64,000 bases of DNA from Apostichopus californicus (lineage: Eukaryota; Echinodermata; Holothuroidea; Aspidochirotida; Stichopodidae), in the NCBI GenBank assembly GCA_020650975.1, contig JAIPMN010102238.1, forward strand, positions 1 through 64,000, in the 5' to 3' direction. Each line of letters begins with the position of its first letter. Positions within the stretch are counted from its first letter, which is position 1. Of the stretch, positions 12,978 through 25,043 are shown piece after piece. The notes beneath the pieces were generated by a model, which worked only from the letters and a program-made list of their open reading frames with translations, was not told the origin of the DNA and did not search any database. The translations under genes were made by a program, and so were the position numbers.

Positions 12978-15717
12978 ATGAAAAAAAGGAACACAAATTT
13001 CCAGAATAATCAACGAAGGGGATAATAAAATAACAGTACTTAAGAAGTAAATAATTTTCGAAATTTGAATGCAATAGGTGGTTAAAAATAAAATCAAACA
13101 GATGGATAATATCAATCAATGGATCAATAAAAATTAACAAAACAAAATTATTGACATTTTCAATCAATGAATAAATTAGTGATTAACAGACGAGCGCACA
13201 AAAGGACAATTGAATGAACAGGTGAAAAAGTAACCAAAAAAAAAAAGAAATAAAAAGCTAAGAGTTAAGGAGATAAAATTTTTATAAACCCATGTCTACA
13301 TGTCTATGGAGACTAGGAACTTTTGTTTCCCAAATGTAATTAGACCAGCCATGCTTCAGAATCTCCATACTAGTGTTTACACGGGTTGAAAAATCTGGAA
13401 TCGGGTACCCGAGAGCCGTTACCCGTCGGGTAAAAAAGGTTTACCCTCGTGTATCACGATTTTCAAGAAATTACATATTGGAAGCTACAATAAATGAATT
13501 ATATTCTCTACTGACAATGTTCTCATGTTCAAATACGTAGGGGTAAGATAATGTATAAAACCTTCCTCAATAATTTATATTTGCTTTTGTTTCTTTCATT
13601 AACTTGTTAATAACTTCATATAATTAACATTACTACTAACATAGCACTGCCGCCGCTGCTTATGCTTGCTCTACACGTCTATTGGATCAGACCATATAAA
13701 TTTCCAATTTAGCTCTTAAACAGTTATTACTACTACTATCTATTATGCAGGCCCAGGGTTCGCATAAGACGCGCGATTCGCACAATTTTATCGCATTTGG
13801 AATAAACGATTAGTAAAAAGCCACTTGCGATTATTAATTTTTAGTTATCCCGTCTATAATCCATAAACATCTCTTAAAGTACCTTGTAAGCCTTTCCTTA
13901 TATATATGTATGTTTATTAGATCCTCCTGCAAGCAGGAACTCGCGAAGAAGCCTCATTGGCTTATCAAAGCCGCAAGCTGACCGAAGTCAGTCTCTTACA
14001 TTCATATTTAACGTCCATGATTATGAATTGTTAATTGTCAACAACTCTGTAACTGGACAACATACATTATCTGGGAGTGACTCGAAATAAACGAATGAAA
14101 TAAATAATAAATGATAAAAATTAAAATAGCAATAAAAAAGGAATAAAAAACCCAAATAAAAAAATTCACAAATTTAGAAATAAGAAATAAATAAATAACT
14201 AACAATTTTAAATAATAAATAAAAACAAATAATTAATGATAAAAATAGTAAATAATAATAAATGAAATAAAATATGAAATAAACAAATGAATAAATAATA
14301 ATTTCTTGGTAGCCTAACGCCACACTAAGTCAATGGCATAATCTAGCCAAGCCATCTGTTTATTAGCTAAAATTGTGACGCAGTTATAAGATATCCCATG
14401 GATACTTTCGTTATTGCTGTTATTTTCGACCGCATGGTAGCCTAACACCACACTAAGTCAATGGGAAATCTGCCTAACCATCGGTCTGCCCAAAAAAAAT
14501 CACACTTTGCGTAGGATTCGGGTAATAAATTAGGAACCGGGTAGTATCGCGTCGGGCGGGTACCCGGATAACCTTGTTTGAAACAATGCCATATTTAAGC
14601 AGGTAATAGTATACGTCAAGGGTCTTTTGAAAATCAATGGCCATTCATCGATCCTAGGCTGTGCTGTTGTGAATACAGTTTATGTATAGCCAATTGAATA
14701 TTTAACTGGCCAGAGTGTTGTTGTGAATACAGTTTATGTATAGCCAATTGAATATTCAAGTGTTTTCTCCAGCTAGTAAGGTTTGAAAACATTTATAGCA
14801 CCAATAGCAGAATCCAAAAGAACAAAAAACTACAGCAGCAATACTGCAAAATACCAGTACCATATTTTAACATGTTTTGAAGGTCAATTTCTATTTTAAT
14901 ACTACCAATATTCGCAATCCTGTTTATCATGTTACATAGGAAAATTCTGTTTTCTTTTCCACCTTTAAAGGAGGATATACAGTTGTGTGTGTAGGTGTTG
15001 AAATGTCCATCACAAATTTCCAATAGTAATACCAATATCAGCTTATATTCCAGTTCTCTTCAAGTTTAGGCTAATTATTGAAAAATGATTTGTGCATTTA
15101 AGAGCATTGTGCATTTAGTGAACTAAAATGCTACCTTATCACGCATCCAGCAAACAGCTCAGCAGTTTATGACAACAAACAACCAGTTGGCAATGAGTTA
15201 TGAAGAAGGACCTATAGTCTTATAGTTAACCTAGTTTTGTCCATTCTGAATGACAGTTGGAAGATGCAGAGCATTTAATGAGTCAATAACGATAAGATAA
15301 ACAATGGTGCCTTGTGCAGTGAGTGACATCAATTATTAGCAGAACTGGTATTTTGGTCCTAGAAACAGCCAAACATAATAGCAACCATCACATTTTCAAC
15401 TAAAATAGTGAGTTACTTGCCCCCGTTAGTACATCCTCCCTAAATGTTGGAAAAAATGCTCTAGAAATACAGGTGCTGCAACTTTCCTTCAAAATCTCTA
15501 CTATTAGTGGCTGGTCACTGTGTCAATAAACAGATACAGAAATGACTATACATTTAGTTTCGATAATGCTATCTGGTCTGGTTAATTTGGAGAACAGGAG
15601 TAAAACAAATTAGAATATTAGGCACAATGAGGTATAATTAGAAACAAAATGATGCTTGGAAACAATGGATTCAATTGGTTCTTTTGGTATATATATTTGC
15701 TTTGTATGTGTACCTAC
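12978..15717. other. Large intron of the SET-recombinase gene
   Basis: No coding exon was found between the two SET halves. The interval holds the 1.2-kb MITE-like element described separately. At 14661-14757 there is a roughly 40-bp direct duplication (TGAATACAGTTTATGTATAG and neighbours) at about 55-bp spacing. The rest is AT-rich. Confidence 0.5.
13372..14587. mobile_element. Non-autonomous TIR element (hAT-like MITE), about 1.2 kb
   Basis: The left end reads AGTGTTTACACGGGTTG and runs into GGGTACCCG; the right end, read on the minus strand, is ATTGTTTCAAACAAGGTT and also runs into GGGTACCCG. The flanks TCCATACT and GCCATATT agree at six of eight bases, which fits an old 8-bp target duplication. 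There is no transposase. Inside are A/T-rich low-complexity DNA, a direct repeat at 14308-14340 and 14431-14464 (GTAGCCTAACGCCACACTAA-type), and a GC-richer island at 13.92-14.03 kb with small hairpins (CCTGCAAGCAGG, GACCGAAGTC) that looks like a separate module. Confidence 0.45.
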
Positions 15718-15867
15718 CACTTATCTTTTCCAAAAAAGAATAAGAAACTGCCAGTGGTGGCTACTCTTCGTCCCTTTTACTTCCTTCCTCTGCTGTGATA
15801 AGAACCCCTGCATACTCTAGTAGGAAGTCTCCCTTCTTAAAACTTGTAGTTGTGAAAACTCCCTGGC
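15718..15867 (-). pseudogene. SET domain N-terminal exon of the SET-recombinase gene
   Basis: After the acceptor ttatgttacag the exon reads GQGVFTTTSFKKGDFLLEYA, then GVLITAEEG. This is the start of a SET domain: the GxGV(F/I) turn, then the strand carrying an EYxGxLI-like motif. Past SKRDEE the frame must shift by one base to continue as TTGSFLFFFGKDK, which ends at a donor (AAGTG|gtaggt). The preceding small exon (about 16241-16293) ends DKPGFEGKFINHYIG at a gtatgt donor with matching phase. A paralogous exon with the same borders lies at 48112-48271, which supports the reading. Confidence 0.7.
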
Positions 15868-16293
15868 CTGTAACATAAACAATACACACGCATAATGTTA
15901 CTGAGTACAAAGAGTTCAGTGAATAGTAAACCAAACCTTAATTACATTTTAAACAAAAAACACAGAGTTATTGTATGATAGTTTCAAGCATACTTTTTTT
16001 TTGTATCCCTATCACTATTGAAACGTAAGATAAAAATGCGTATGATTACAATTAATGTTACATAAACATTATGTAATCAACTAACAACTGACACAAAATT
16101 GCAATTTTGATGACATTGGTGTTAAAAGCTCTGCTTTACAGTCATTTTTAAACCGCAACTATATCTTGACTCATGAACTAATCTAAAGTACCTGTAAGAT
16201 TCATATCATATGACCTATGACATAAGAATTGCTCACATACCGATGTAATGGTTTATAAATTTGCCTTCAAATCCAGGCTTATCTTGGCTTTTT

Positions 16294-17355
16294 CTGCAGT
16301 GATTTTTGGCATCATCCACTGGGTTAAGTTAATACTGTCTTATTCTATTTCTCATCTGCAGAGGGAAAAACAAAGCATCTTTACTTTATTTATCAAGAAG
16401 CAAGCATGTGCTGTCAGTCTGAAATATCCACACGTGAAGGCTGGTGCATTATAACTACAAGTGTATAATTAATGTAACAGTCACATATAAACCAGCTCAG
16501 AGTTTTCTACGTCACTAAGAAGATTATAATGACCAGGCATGATGTATCAAAGTTAGCATTCAAGAGATTGCTGCTTCAAACCTGAATATTTGAAAGATAA
16601 TTGTTCATGCATATAAATGCAGATCTCAAAACACAAAATTCCAGTGACCTATGTTCAAAGTGCATTCCAAAATGAAAACATTTAAACAAAACTTAGATGA
16701 GAGCAAGTGTACATGGCATTTTACTGTAAAGTTTCACAATTTCACCTGCAGACGATACGTGAAAGTGAAAGTCTCACTGTGAAACATGAGCATCCTTTGC
16801 ATACATTAATATCACAATAGGAGACTCCACAGTGATGTATTATCAGGCTCTTAGTCAAAAACTTGTACACCTAGGCTATTTGTAACCAAATAGTTGTGCT
16901 TGCAACAAATTCTCACATACAAAGTTTGAAGACATGTGTACCATCGAGGTACCATGGAAGTTTGCACCTATATACTGCACAAACAAAACTTGTTTAGTTC
17001 TGTAAAGAATGACACAGAAGGGAACATCATTATCCATGCTAGCTGCTTCTCTTTTTGCTAGAATTAGACCTATCACTAGCTGTATTTGGCAATAAACCAA
17101 ACTCAATTGTGCCAAATTAGCCAACAGTTACGCCTATGGCCTAGGCAAGGTCCCTTTCTTACCAATTGCCTGATAATCAGCCCTTTAACATGTGATTATC
17201 TGGCATTTTATCGGTCAAACACTACCGTAGGTTAGCTGTAGCTATATTTCTGGTCAACAACACCCTGCAGTGAAATTTATGGAGCCTCGGTTATTATTTT
17301 CTAGGTGCCTTGAATTACATAAATAATCCTAGAATATGAGCCCAGAGAATGCTAC
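16294..17355. other. Sequence upstream of the SET-recombinase gene's visible exons
   Basis: Missing 5' exons of the SET gene could lie here or beyond, but I could not identify any. No RNA gene or repeat family is recognised. Confidence 0.4.
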
Positions 17356-17375
17356 GCCTATTCATATTGTATCTA

Positions 17376-17553
17376 CTTTTTAAGAAAAGTCGCCCAGGAA
17401 GAACCTGGGCACGAAAACCAAACTACCGAACGACTGATCCGCTCTCAACCCTAGTCGCCTTGCAGCGGGACTGTGGCTGTGTGATCATCGTCGGGTGTGC
17501 ATCACCATTGCCCTCGAAAGGGAACAGATACTACACATGATCTTAGCCAAAAG
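17376..17553 (-). pseudogene. U2-snRNA-headed chimeric retropseudogene
   Basis: On the minus strand the insert begins GGCCTTTTGGCTAAGATCA and continues TGTGTAGTATCTGTTC, which matches the 5' part of U2 snRNA including the GUAGUA branch-point recognition element. It lacks roughly the first ten U2 bases. After about 40 bases U2 identity stops. The remaining ~135 bases are unrecognised and end in a strong hairpin (GCCCAGG...CCTGGGC) and a short A-rich tail. Twenty-bp repeats differing at one base flank it (17356-17375 and 17554-17573). The target duplication, 5' truncation and A-rich end show LINE-type retrotransposition of an RNA that was chimeric or U2-derived. It is not expected to act in splicing. 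Confidence 0.75.
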
Positions 17554-17573
17554 GCCTATTCATGTTGTATCTA

Positions 17574-18453
17574 GGCATAGGCCTATTCGTTAATGTATTC
17601 TGGGATAGGAATAGCTAGCAATAGCCTAGGGGCCTACAATACAAATGCTGCAGCTTTCTACCACAACACATATTACCAGTAGTATGTTACAGACTAGCCA
17701 TAACGATACGCTAACTGCAGTAAAGTTAGCCATGGCCAATGCATATAGCAGGTCAGATCCACATCCACAAAATATTCGAATATCCATATAATATTCAGTC
17801 ATAATATTATGCCTACCTTATAATTATTTATCACTGATCAATTTAATTACTCACCATGGTTATAGGCATTTGATTTTGAACTTGACAGAACCAAAATGTA
17901 ACGTATTCTATCCACCTTACTTCTCACCACACAAAGGGTGCGAACGTCGTTAAGTTTGATATTGCTATACTGCGCATGTGCAAAACATAGAGAAATCTTC
18001 ACTAAAAATTAGCACCCTAATTTTTGTATATCTTGTTTAAAAACAAATCAGTGATAAATATCTCAACAATTTACCAGGGCATTGTGTGAAATGGAAATTC
18101 AGATGCAAAACACTTGTTCCAATGAACATATATATTGCAAACAGAAAAGATATTCCCGAAAAATCGACTGTTGACTTAAAGTTCACTTTTATACGAGGGT
18201 ACATATACATACCCTAACTTTGTTAAGTCGTCCCTCAAGGTCAAAAGGTCGATTTGAGAAAAGAAAGTTACGACATAATAGATGGCGTTGTGCACAATCC
18301 AACAGCATCAAGCGTTTCTCAAAAAGCACACGACTGGCTGTACACGAGCGAGCCAAACTTTAGGTCGACACGAAATTGTCGACCTATAGTAAATGTTTAC
18401 CTAAAGTACACTTTTAGAGCATGGAATGTCGACCAAAGGTGGAATCCAGGTAA

Positions 18454-18492
<39 letters not shown>

Positions 18493-18690
18493 TATATAAA
18501 ATATTAAATAGAATGTGATAGAATGTGAGACTACATTTATCAACATATTTCTATAAGTAAACTTACATGAAGAATTCATATTATATGATGATAATATACA
18601 TGAGGATGTATTAATCTCTGGGAAAGCCATCTGTTCAACTTAAGAATGAGGAACGAAAAGTAGATGAATACTTCCAGTGAAGGCCGAACT
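17574..18690. other. Unassigned intergenic sequence with (TA)n
   Basis: No gene recognised. A TA dinucleotide tract lies at about 18456-18500. TGCGCATGTGCA near 17.97 kb resembles an NRF1-type promoter site but has no linked transcript that I can show. Confidence 0.45.
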
Positions 18691-19311
18691 TCTTGAATGC
18701 TGAACGCTTTATGCCGTGTTTTTTGTCTACATACTTTGACATTTCAGCGACAAAAAGCCTCTTGGTTTTACCTTTCAGGGGACTGGCACGTATTCCTCAC
18801 ACAGTCAATCAGAGCTTCCCGGTGGTCTGTCCGATTAGTAATGCTGCGTTCTGCAAGAGCAGCTAACTGTTCTGGGTTAGCAGATTTGATCAAGCTTTCA
18901 ACAACATCAGCATATTTAGCTGAATGCTTGGCATACTCTTCCTAGCTCTTCAAGTGGCTTTTCTTCTTGCTGCAAAAGAAACAAAGTTGCCCTGATCACT
19001 ACAACTTTTTTGTTTCTTTACAGCACATTTCTTGTTAGCTCGGGACTTCCTTTTCCTCTCAGCATCTCTTTCTCGCACCCACCTCTTCTTCTCTGAAGTA
19101 ATTGCAGCTCTCTGCCCTCGTTTTTTATCCTCCAGTATTCTCTTTGCTTCTCTTTCTTCAGCTGAGAGGACCTGTTCTGGAGTGGTGCTTTAGCAGGTTT
19201 GTCTTCTTTGAGTTTGTTTTTCCTTTTCCGCATTCTTCTCGTTCTCTGTTTTGCTTTTCCTTTGTACTTTCCCCTCTGATCGACTGTCATGTTATGACGG
19301 TACTCGTACAT
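18691..19311 (-). pseudogene. Remnant of a highly basic, coiled-coil-like protein
   Basis: The minus strand opens MYEYRHNMTVDQRGKYKGKA and continues with dense lysine and arginine through KKEKQREYWR. In a second frame it goes on as RAAITSEKKRWVRERDAERK and RKSRANKK. After a TGA and a further frame change, EEYAKHSAKYADVVESLIKS and PEQLAALAERSITN follow. Similar basic proteins with a YADVVESLI-like segment occur as multicopy uncharacterised genes in marine invertebrates; I do not know their function. At least two frame changes and one stop break this copy. The basic stretch suggests nucleic-acid binding, as inference only. Confidence 0.45.
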
Positions 19312-19930
19312 TGTAAAACAAAATAGGTTTATTTACACAAAAAACGGGTAAATGTAAATCCCGCATGTGGACACAAAGTATGGGTATTTATAACCACATT
19401 TAGATGTGTATTTACCCGTAAATTGACTGACCATGAATGTTGCATGAACACAATAATGGTAGACATGATAAGACCTGTATGTTACTAAGTTGTAAATTAA
19501 TAACTCTAAAACATACCTTACTCTAATATATGATTCATTATACAGATGTTAGTGCTTTAACATTTCATGTTGATTTAATCTTGACTACAACACCTTCAAA
19601 AAGTTGCAAAAGAGTGGTGCATGTTTATGTGCAAAGTTGCATTAGAGTGTTCCAACTAAATTTTCGCCCGCAACTTTGCTCTCCGTCATAACCACACATG
19701 TCACACCACTTCAAACTTGTAGTTGTCCCTGATCTCACTGTTTCACCAATTGTAATGTTTAGTATTATATATCATTTAAGTGTATTAAGAATTACCCACA
19801 TTATCATTTTACACATTATTGGTTTTGCAAATCCAGCAAACAATCTGAAAAACATAACTAACAATATTTCTGGGTCAACAAATAACAGAAAAACAATACA
19901 ACTTGAAGAAAAGTCACAAAGTTAAATACA

Positions 19931-22340
19931 TCATGCTTGAAGTTTTGCAATTAATGCAATCATCTTTTGAGGCAATTTCCCATGGTCTTTGCATTGCAGC
20001 AGAACATTTTGCAGAAATGTCAGTGTTCCTTTCACTTTGCCGTTACACTGTATGTTGAAACATAATATGTAGCCAGCACGATTAGAACTGCCTCAGGGAA
20101 AGATGCTGCAGTACTGCATTTTTCGTTTTCTGCAATGATTGTTATGTTTGATGGGTCCAGCGGTTTCCCAGGGTATGTTATGACCGGTGTGTTGATTTCA
20201 ACATCCGAGCTAACCTATCAAACAATAAAATAAATAGGATGAGTAATTCCTCACAACACATTTTCAAAGGTTAATCCAGCTTCTTGAGAATCACATACAC
20301 TAAACTTGCATTTGATAATATTACTTGGGAGCTGATTTGAATAAGCATCATTTCTAAGCTAATGAATATTGCGAATGTTTCTATAACTCAGGGTTATAAA
20401 CCAGAATGTCAAATAACTTAGTGATTCCTTGCCAATATGAAGCAACATTGGATGGCAGATTTTCCAACTTCCATCGTGCTGACCTGGTATCACCAGAAGT
20501 GCCATTGGCCTTAGTGTATCGATAAATAGGTGCCTATATCAGAAGGTTGAATTTGAAACCAACTATCATTTTTTCAGCGATCAACTTTGTTAAGACTTGG
20601 CTGTAATTGAAGACAAGTGAACCGTGACCTCCATGCAAAACATTCGGGATTTGCTACTTACCAAATGCTACCTAAATACTAAGTTCAAGTTTAAGAAACT
20701 TCAATTCATGAGATGTGGTGGTAATTAAAGGGTTGAGGCCTTCATGTCTGTTGATCTCATATGACCTCTGACTACAATGAAAAACAGGAAGAATCACCTA
20801 CTCACCAAGGGTTACCTTGAGTGATCTTTTAATTCAAAGAAAAAATAGGGATCATCTTCTCACCAGGGCTATCTACATATTTCTTGAAGTGCAAACCATC
20901 TTTCACTACTTGAGGTATCGTGTTTATAAACCGAGGCCTCACACACACCTGATCAGTATTGCATATATTTCTTTGGCCTTAGAAGGTCATCGACATATTA
21001 CACTTTTCATCTTTTTACAAGTTTACAAATAATACACCAACTAATAAAAGGGTTATTAAAATGGGAAGCTCACATCATCATCACTTTTTATAAACAGAAA
21101 GTTGCGATCTTCTTTCAGGAAGCCAGGTAGTATCCAGAGAGCTGCGGTCCATGTAGTATCTGTAGCAGAAATAAACACTTAAGTTATTGTCTTCATTCAG
21201 TGTAAATAAATGTAAAATGTAACACCACAGTAAACATTTTCATGCTGATTTCCTCAAAATAACAAAATGATTTAGTAAGTTGATGTAGTGTACCAATACA
21301 GTTTTATCTCTGCACTTTTAGCAATTGTGTTCCTTAATGTTTTATTGCAGGATTCAGTAAACCATGTAATTCACCCAATGAAAACCGCTTTTGCTATTTT
21401 GTCTCATATGGTCACAGCTTGTCTCCTTGCTCAGATTATCCTGTATATAACAAAGTTTTGAAAGTAAAAAAACAAATAGCAGGATTGGCCTTATTTTTCT
21501 TCATTATCTTGAAAGACCTTGGATATTTTTTCAAAGTTTTCAAAACATCTGCCATCAGTTTAACTACTTTATAGTTTAAGCAGCTGACAAAATGCTTGTC
21601 TGAACTGAAAATGTTAAGACACTTCTCCTAGTCTAAATAATAGTAAACTTTTTTATTATTTTTGGTAATTAACTCAGCACTTTGAGATGTAAACTTAACC
21701 CTTTTGATGTCAATTGCTGAAAAAAGTTGTTGTATTCAACAAGGAATTGAAGAGTGCCCTTTGAATGATTTGTTTTGTAGTTGATGATCTTTGCTGCAAT
21801 GTCATCAAGGTTTTTGTAGAACATCTCGGACACTGCATCCCAACTGATGATGGCTGAAAAACTTCTATAATCTATGAATTAAGGTAATAAAAAGGATGAT
21901 AAATGACATTGTATTAATAAACAAAACTTTCAAACAGGAAGTTTCTGCTGTGGGATACCTCACCCAGAGCAGCAGCATCGATAGCACTTATTTCAGTTGA
22001 TTCTGCAAGACTATATTTATGTGAATTAGGAGTCACATCATGAACTTCTAAACCAATATTTTCCGTCACTAGACTTGTGCGTACTTCAGTATCCTCATGC
22101 CCACCATAGTTACTGTCATGCCTTATGTTAACATCGTACACTCTTTTATGAAATTCCCGCAGATGGGAATAAAACGTGCTGAACACCCGATATTTTCTTT
22201 CACAACCATCCTATTCCACATCTTATGGAGAAGTTCGGTTCAGTACTATGTGAGAATCTTATGTCATGTAACAACTTTTTGAAAGTAATGGTCCTGAAAG
22301 TGTTACATATTGAACAACTTTGCATCTGCAAGGATGCCAT
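19931..22340 (-). pseudogene. C2H2-finger gene of an uncharacterised multicopy family (broken)
   Basis: Exon 1 (21959-22340) starts MASLQMQSCSICNTFRTITF and continues LLHDIRFSHSTEPNFSIRCG. A one-base shift then leads to GCERKYRVFSTFYSHLREFH. This gives two C2H2-like units, CSIC...H...H and CGI-GC...H...H, a pattern typical of the N-terminus of a widespread aquatic-animal protein family. Exon 21.7-21853 reads IISWDAVSEMFYKNLDDIAA. Exon 21074-21159 reads TTWTAALWILPGFLKEDRNF. The last exon, 19931-20209, reads EINTPVITYPGKPLDPSNIT, then FPEAVLIVLATYYVFNIQCN, and ends at a TGA. Borders are tttttcag, ctgctacag and gttag acceptors and a gtgagc donor. Intervening exons may be missing. Function is unknown; the fingers suggest nucleic-acid binding. 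The Rex1-like LINE sits within about 100 bp of the start codon. Confidence 0.6.
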
Positions 22341-22419
22341 AAGGCCTAATCTAAGAAAACCCTGGCTAGGCCTAATTAGGACGGTTTGGCATAAGTAGTG
22401 GACAGACCTGACAGTATTA

Positions 22420-25043
22420 ATGCACTTGTCTGTAAAACAGAAAACATGCACCCCTGACATTGAAAGTTTGACAATCGGTCTTCGGCCATTTTATCTACCA
22501 AGGCAATTCACACAGATCTTAGTTACGGCTGTGTATATCCACCCGAAAGCGAATGCTGACAATGCTCGTAATCAATTGAAAGCAACGATTAATCGCATTG
22601 AAAATTCCCACCCCGATGCTGTTAATATGATAATGGGGGACTTTAGTCACTGCAAGATTGACGATATACTGCCTACTTATACACAATATATTGATCTGCC
22701 TACAAGGAATAACACTACACTGGATATGTGCTTTGGTAATGTCAATGGAAGTAATTACAAAGTGAAAACTTTAGCTCAGCTTGGTAGTTCTGATCACTCT
22801 ATTATCCATATGACGCCCAAGTACCGTCGTGAACTGGAAAGATCCAAACCCATTGTGAAGACGCAACTGAGCTGGAACAAGGAAGCTGTTGACCAATTGC
22901 GTGGGTGTTTTGAGTGCACGGACTGGAATGTATTTGATGATCCAAACTTACAGGACACTACAACAACTGTTACTGAATATATAAATTTCTGTGCTGATCT
23001 GATAATCCCAAAGAAATCGTTTCGCATTTTCCCAAATACCAAACCGTGGCTATCCAAAAAGTTGAAATCTCTAGTGTATGAAAAGAAAGCTGCATTCTCA
23101 AGCGGGGATTTTGATCTTGTAAAGGCAAAACAGCGGGAGATAAAAAAGGAAGTTAAGAGATGTAAAAAAGAGTACGGAAAGAAATTGGAAGATAAATTTG
23201 AGGGGGGTAATTCGAAAGCAGCCTGGCAAGTGATGCAAAGTATAACTGCTTATAAAGGGAAACATAAAAGTGGACCGATTAGAAATGGACAAAAACTGGT
23301 TAATGACTTGAATGATTTTTATTGTAGGTTTGATGTGAGTAGCGATAAATTGGTTAATGCAGGAATTGATAAAAAATTGAGGAATAGTCTTAATTGTGCT
23401 AAAGCTGGTAGTGACAGAGTTATTGTAAATCAAACTGATGTTAGGAAATATTTTTGTAATGTTAAGATCAATAAAGCCACAGGCCCAGACGGGGTCCAAA
23501 ATATGTTAATAAAAACATGTAGCTCTCAGCTAGCGCCAGTGTTCACTCCGATCTTCCAAAGAACACTTGATGAGGGCGTTATTCCAGAGATATGGAAAAC
23601 GTCAATCATAACCCCGGTTCCTAAAACAAAAGTGGTCTCATGTTTAAATGACTACCGTCCGATATCACTCACGTCAAATATCATGAAATGTCTGGAAAGG
23701 GTGGTACTAAAACTTCTTCTAGCTGAAAAAGGTGTTGTTATAGATTAAAATCAGTTTGCCTACCAAAGCAAAAGAGGTGTAGATGACGCAATACTTGTTT
23801 ACCTGCATGGGGTCTTGAAGCACTTAGACCAACCCAAAACGTCTGTGAGGTCAATCTTCATTGACTTCTCGAGTGCATTTAACACTATTAAGCCAAATAT
23901 ATTAGTACAAAAACTGTTAGACATGCAAGTGAACTATAACATCGTACTCTGGGTCCTCAATTATATGCGTTGTAGACCTCAGATGGTTAGAATGGGTGAT
24001 TTCAGATCTGACCAGTGTGTCATTAGTACGGGTGCCCCCAAGGATGTGTGCTCTCACCAGTGCTGTTCTGCTTGTACACAAATGATTGTAAAATATCGAG
24101 TGACCAATGCAATATTATCAAATATGCTCATGATACCGTGCTGACTGGTCTTCTTTATAATAATGACAGCTCTGCCTTTGCTACTGAAGTACAGAAGTTT
24201 GTTGGATGGTGTAAAAGTAACAGTATGATGTTAAATATAAATAAAACTAAGGAACTAGTGTTTGATTTTAGGAAAGGCAATATTGTCCATGATCATGTCA
24301 TAATTGATGGGAAAGTAGTTGAGAGGGTAGAAAGCTACAAGTAGCTGGGAACGTATATTGATAATAAACTTAATTGGAATGTTCACACAAAAGCTGTTAA
24401 GGGTAAAGCCTGCCAACGACTTTATTTCCTTAGAAAATTAAAACAATGCAGAGTTAGAGAACTATACCATCATGAAATTATTCTACCAGTCAATCATCCA
24501 AAGTGTGATAACGTCTAGTTCTATATATGTTTCTTTGGCAGTATGCCGAAGAAGTACAGGGCAGAGCTTGAACGTGTTCGGAAGTTAGCTGAACGCTGCA
24601 TTGGTTCAAGCCTTCCGTCACTCTCATCCATATATGAAGAGAGTCTGATGAAGAAACTAAATAATATAAAAGAAGATCACACACACCCTTGTCATAGTCT
24701 AATCATGTTCAACAGATCCGGGATACGATTACAGGTGCCCCATACTAAAACGTCCAGGTTCCGTAATTCTTTCTTACCTGAGGCGATACACTTGTTTAAC
24801 TCGCGTGCAAAGCGATTTGGCCACAGCGTGTGATCTGTCACTTGCAGCCCTCTGTGCTGCCTCTGTTACTGTTCTGGTTCTGCTTATTTAGTTGTATTCT
24901 CGTAGTTGTTCACTAATAGTTTGTTTATTGTATGGTTGTTTGTATTCACTACTATTTTAGGTTAACTGTCGACGGGAAATAATTTCCGTTTTCTGTTTTC
25001 TGAAATGGACAATAAAGTTTCTATCTATCTATCTATATATATC
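22420..25043 (+). mobile_element. Rex1/CR1-like LINE, 5' truncated and broken
   Basis: A long frame (to a TAA at 23746-23748) holds the C-terminal part of an AP-like endonuclease (MGDFSHCKIDD, TLDMCFGN, LGSSDHS), a linker rich in lysine, and the first reverse-transcriptase blocks (NKATGPDGV, IWKTSIITPVPKT, DYRPISLTSN). Later blocks follow in changed frames: IFIDFSSAFNTI, GAP..., KYAHDTVLTGLL, MLNINKTKELVFDF. The usual (Y/F)ADD catalytic box is altered to YAHD, which removes a catalytic aspartate. The end is a short 3'UTR (AATAAAGTTTC) with a (TCTA)n tail, typical of Rex1-type elements. It starts inside the endonuclease, as expected from incomplete reverse transcription, and cannot move by itself. 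Confidence 0.85.

Larger units (their letters stand above)
6306..16293 (-). pseudogene. SET / C2H2 / tyrosine recombinase / Myb-like chimeric gene (broken)
   Basis: Exons read on the minus strand, 5' to 3': about 16241-16293, 15718-15867 (SET N-half), 10301-12977 (SET C-half, linker, finger, recombinase), 9829-9903, 9479-9553 and 9088-9159 (three copies of one small exon), 7222-7317 and 6306-6454 (Myb-like end). The SET part resembles KMT5A/SET8-type histone H4K20 methyltransferases. The later part is a phage-integrase-fold tyrosine recombinase of the Crypton-like kind. Similar SET-recombinase combinations are, as I remember, annotated as KMT5A-like multicopy genes in aquatic animals; I infer a mobile element gene or a captured derivative. 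Breaks include a frameshift in the SET N-exon, a lost acceptor AG (AT before 12977), stops in the finger and before the active-site tyrosine, a frameshift near 10.97 kb, and stops in both Myb-like exons. The 5' end (before the SET domain) was not found. Confidence 0.7.

Noticed and set aside
17376-17553. Functional U2 snRNA gene
   Set aside because: The first bases and the whole U2 3' half are missing, and target duplications show it is a retrotransposed copy.
22794-23499. Long minus-strand frames opposite the LINE
   Set aside because: They are antisense shadows of the endonuclease and reverse-transcriptase coding sequence.
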